Below, one piece after another: positions 62,839 through 64,000 of a stretch of 64,000 nt of DNA. A program made the translations under genes and the position numbers. The stretch is from NCBI RefSeq assembly GCF_007565055.1, contig NC_044553.1, positions 130,762,241-130,826,240 of the forward strand, given 5' to 3'. Each line of letters opens with the position of its first letter. The first letter of the stretch is position 1. This stretch comes from Rhinopithecus roxellana. Lineage: Eukaryota > Chordata > Mammalia > Primates > Cercopithecidae. The notes beneath the pieces are model-generated. The model was not told where the DNA came from. It saw only the letters and a list, made by a program, of their open reading frames with translations, and ran no database searches.

Positions 62839-64000
62839 AAGCTTTCAGAGAAACTGCATTGCCATGTGTGAATGCAACTCACAGAGTTACACGTTTCTCT
62901 TCAGTGATCAGTTTGTTAGCACAGTTTTCTGGAAATCTGCAATTAGATACTTCATAGCGCAATGAACATTACAGTGACAAAGGAAATATCCAGATGAAAA
63001 CTAGAAAGAAGCTTTCTTAGAAACTTCTTGGTGATGTGTGAATTCATCTCACAGAGTTACACTTATGTTTCGTGGAGCAGTCCATTAACACTGTCTTTTG
63101 GGAAACTGAGAAGGGCTTCTTTGGATCACATTGAGGCCTACGCTGATAAAGGAAATTTCATCCGTTCAAAACGTGAAAGAAGCTTTCTGAGAAACTTCTT
63201 TCTGATCTGTGAGTTCATCTCACAGAGTTACAACCTCTGCCTCAAGAAGCAGTTTGCTAACACTCTTTTCGTGGAAACTGCAAAGTGATATTTGGGAGCC
63301 TATTGGGGCCCATGGTGATAAAGGAATTATCCTCACATAATAACTAAAGAGAAGCTTTCTGAGAAACTGCATTGCCATGTGTGAATGCAACTCACAGAGT
63401 TAAACGTTTCACTTCAGTGATCAGTTTGTTAACACAGTTTTCTGGAAATCTGCAATTAGATACTTCATAGCGCAATGAACATTACAGTGACAAAGGAAAT
63501 ATCCAGATAAAAACTAGAAAGAAGCTTTCTTAGAAACTTCTTGGTGATGTGTGAATTCATCTCACCGAGTTACACTTATGTTTCGTGGAACAGTGCATTA
63601 ACACTGTCTTTGGGGAAACTGAGAAGGGCTTCTTTGGATCACATTGAGGCCTACGCTGATAAAGGAAATTTCATCCGTTCAAAACGTGAAAGAAGCTTTC
63701 TGAGAAACTTCTTTCTGATCTGTGAGTTCATCTCACAGAGTTACAACCTCTGCCTCAAGAAGCAGTTTGCTAACACTCTTTTCGTGGAATCTGCAAAGTG
63801 ATATTTGGGAGCCTATTGGGGCTCATGGTGATAAAGGAAATATCCTCACATAATAACTAAAGAGAAGCTTTCTGAGAAACTGCATTGCCATATGTGAATG
63901 CAACTCACAGAGTTACACGTTTCTCTTCAGTGATCAGTTTGTTAGCACAGTTTTCTGGAAATCTGCAATTAGATACTTCATAGCGCAATGAACATTACAG

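Larger units (their letters stand above)
1..64000 (+). repeat. Alpha satellite array, trimeric higher-order repeat (~513 bp)
   Basis: The entire window is head-to-tail ~171-bp units, each opening near AAGCTTTCTGAGAAAC and carrying GTGTGAATTC/TGCAACTCACAGAG, GGAATCTGCAAAGTGATATTT-like and TAAAGGAAATAT-like segments typical of primate alphoid DNA. Three diverged monomers (a, b, c) alternate in fixed order, so near-identity recurs every 512-515 bp rather than every 171 bp; this defines a trimeric HOR. All copies lie in the same orientation. The role of such DNA is structural: it is the substrate of centromeric and pericentromeric chromatin. What is seen: period, order and identity. What is inferred: primate origin and centromeric location. 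The species is uncertain; a monkey seems likelier than an ape, with low confidence. Confidence 0.97.
56162..64000 (+). repeat. Superunit SR4, cut by window end
   Basis: Begins at the fourth c(AGCCGTTTAC) junction. To 61107 it copies SR3 at a 13,699-bp offset. It then has a 1,028-bp duplication and jumps to the equivalent of SR3 position 53.8 kb (offset 8,390 bp), reaching the CTCACCGAGTTAC trimer at 63541 much earlier than SR3 did. If the pattern continues, the next junction lies about 0.55 kb past the window, making SR4 only about 49 monomers long. Confidence 0.75.

Noticed and set aside
175..63801. About 120 short plus-strand open frames of 63-99 codons with near-identical products
   Set aside because: They repeat with the satellite period, start at whatever TTG, GTG or ATG precedes the same b+c frame, and break freely by frameshift in many copies. 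They are chance frames in alphoid DNA, not genes.
5169..64000. CRISPR-like array of direct repeats with spacers
   Set aside because: The repeats are contiguous 171-bp monomers with no unique spacers and have clear alphoid sequence.
1..64000. A novel gene system hidden in the array (phage, defence or toxin genes)
   Set aside because: Every stretch could be assigned to alphoid monomers or the gap, leaving no unexplained sequence that could hold such a system.

Overview
The whole 64 kb window is one tandem satellite array. It is primate alpha satellite (alphoid) DNA in a single orientation, so this is pericentromeric or centromeric DNA of a simian primate. I see no protein-coding gene, RNA gene, transposable element, CRISPR array or bacterial feature. 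The basic monomer is about 171 bp. Three clearly different monomers (here named a, b and c) repeat in fixed order as a trimeric higher-order repeat (HOR) of about 513 bp. The species cannot be read securely from the window. The monomers look more monkey-like than ape-like to me, and as far as I recall units of three alphoid monomers are known from some New World monkeys, but this is a low-confidence inference.

Layout. 1-2596: trimer HORs with many one-base indels. 2597-3212: about 3.6 strongly diverged monomers interrupting the HOR. 3213-4717: indel-rich HORs. 4718-4817: a 100-N assembly gap, followed by poor-quality sequence to about 5168. 5169-12014: a very homogeneous run of trimers. 12015-17145: trimers of mixed subtypes. 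17146-64000: a longer-period structure in which HOR subtypes and deletion variants recur in the same order. A diagnostic a-c junction recurs at 17146, 28768, 42463 and 56162, giving superunits of 11,622, 13,695 and 13,699 bp (about 68, 80 and 80 monomers) and a fourth that runs off the end.

Within the superunit zone there are nested events: two independent families of trimers that lost monomer b, a c/b hybrid monomer present three times, a 1,370-bp eight-monomer tandem, a 2,569-bp fifteen-monomer tandem, a 1,028-bp six-monomer tandem, and a 9.9-kb segment repeated at a constant offset of 13,699 bp.

At the position where alphoid monomers carry either a CENP-B box or a pJ-alpha site, all three monomers carry a pJ-alpha-like sequence, and I found no canonical CENP-B box. 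Open frames of about 86 codons recur in almost every trimer. They are homogenised copies of one chance open frame across monomers b and c, not genes. Several local clusters of small deletions look like assembly or consensus errors.
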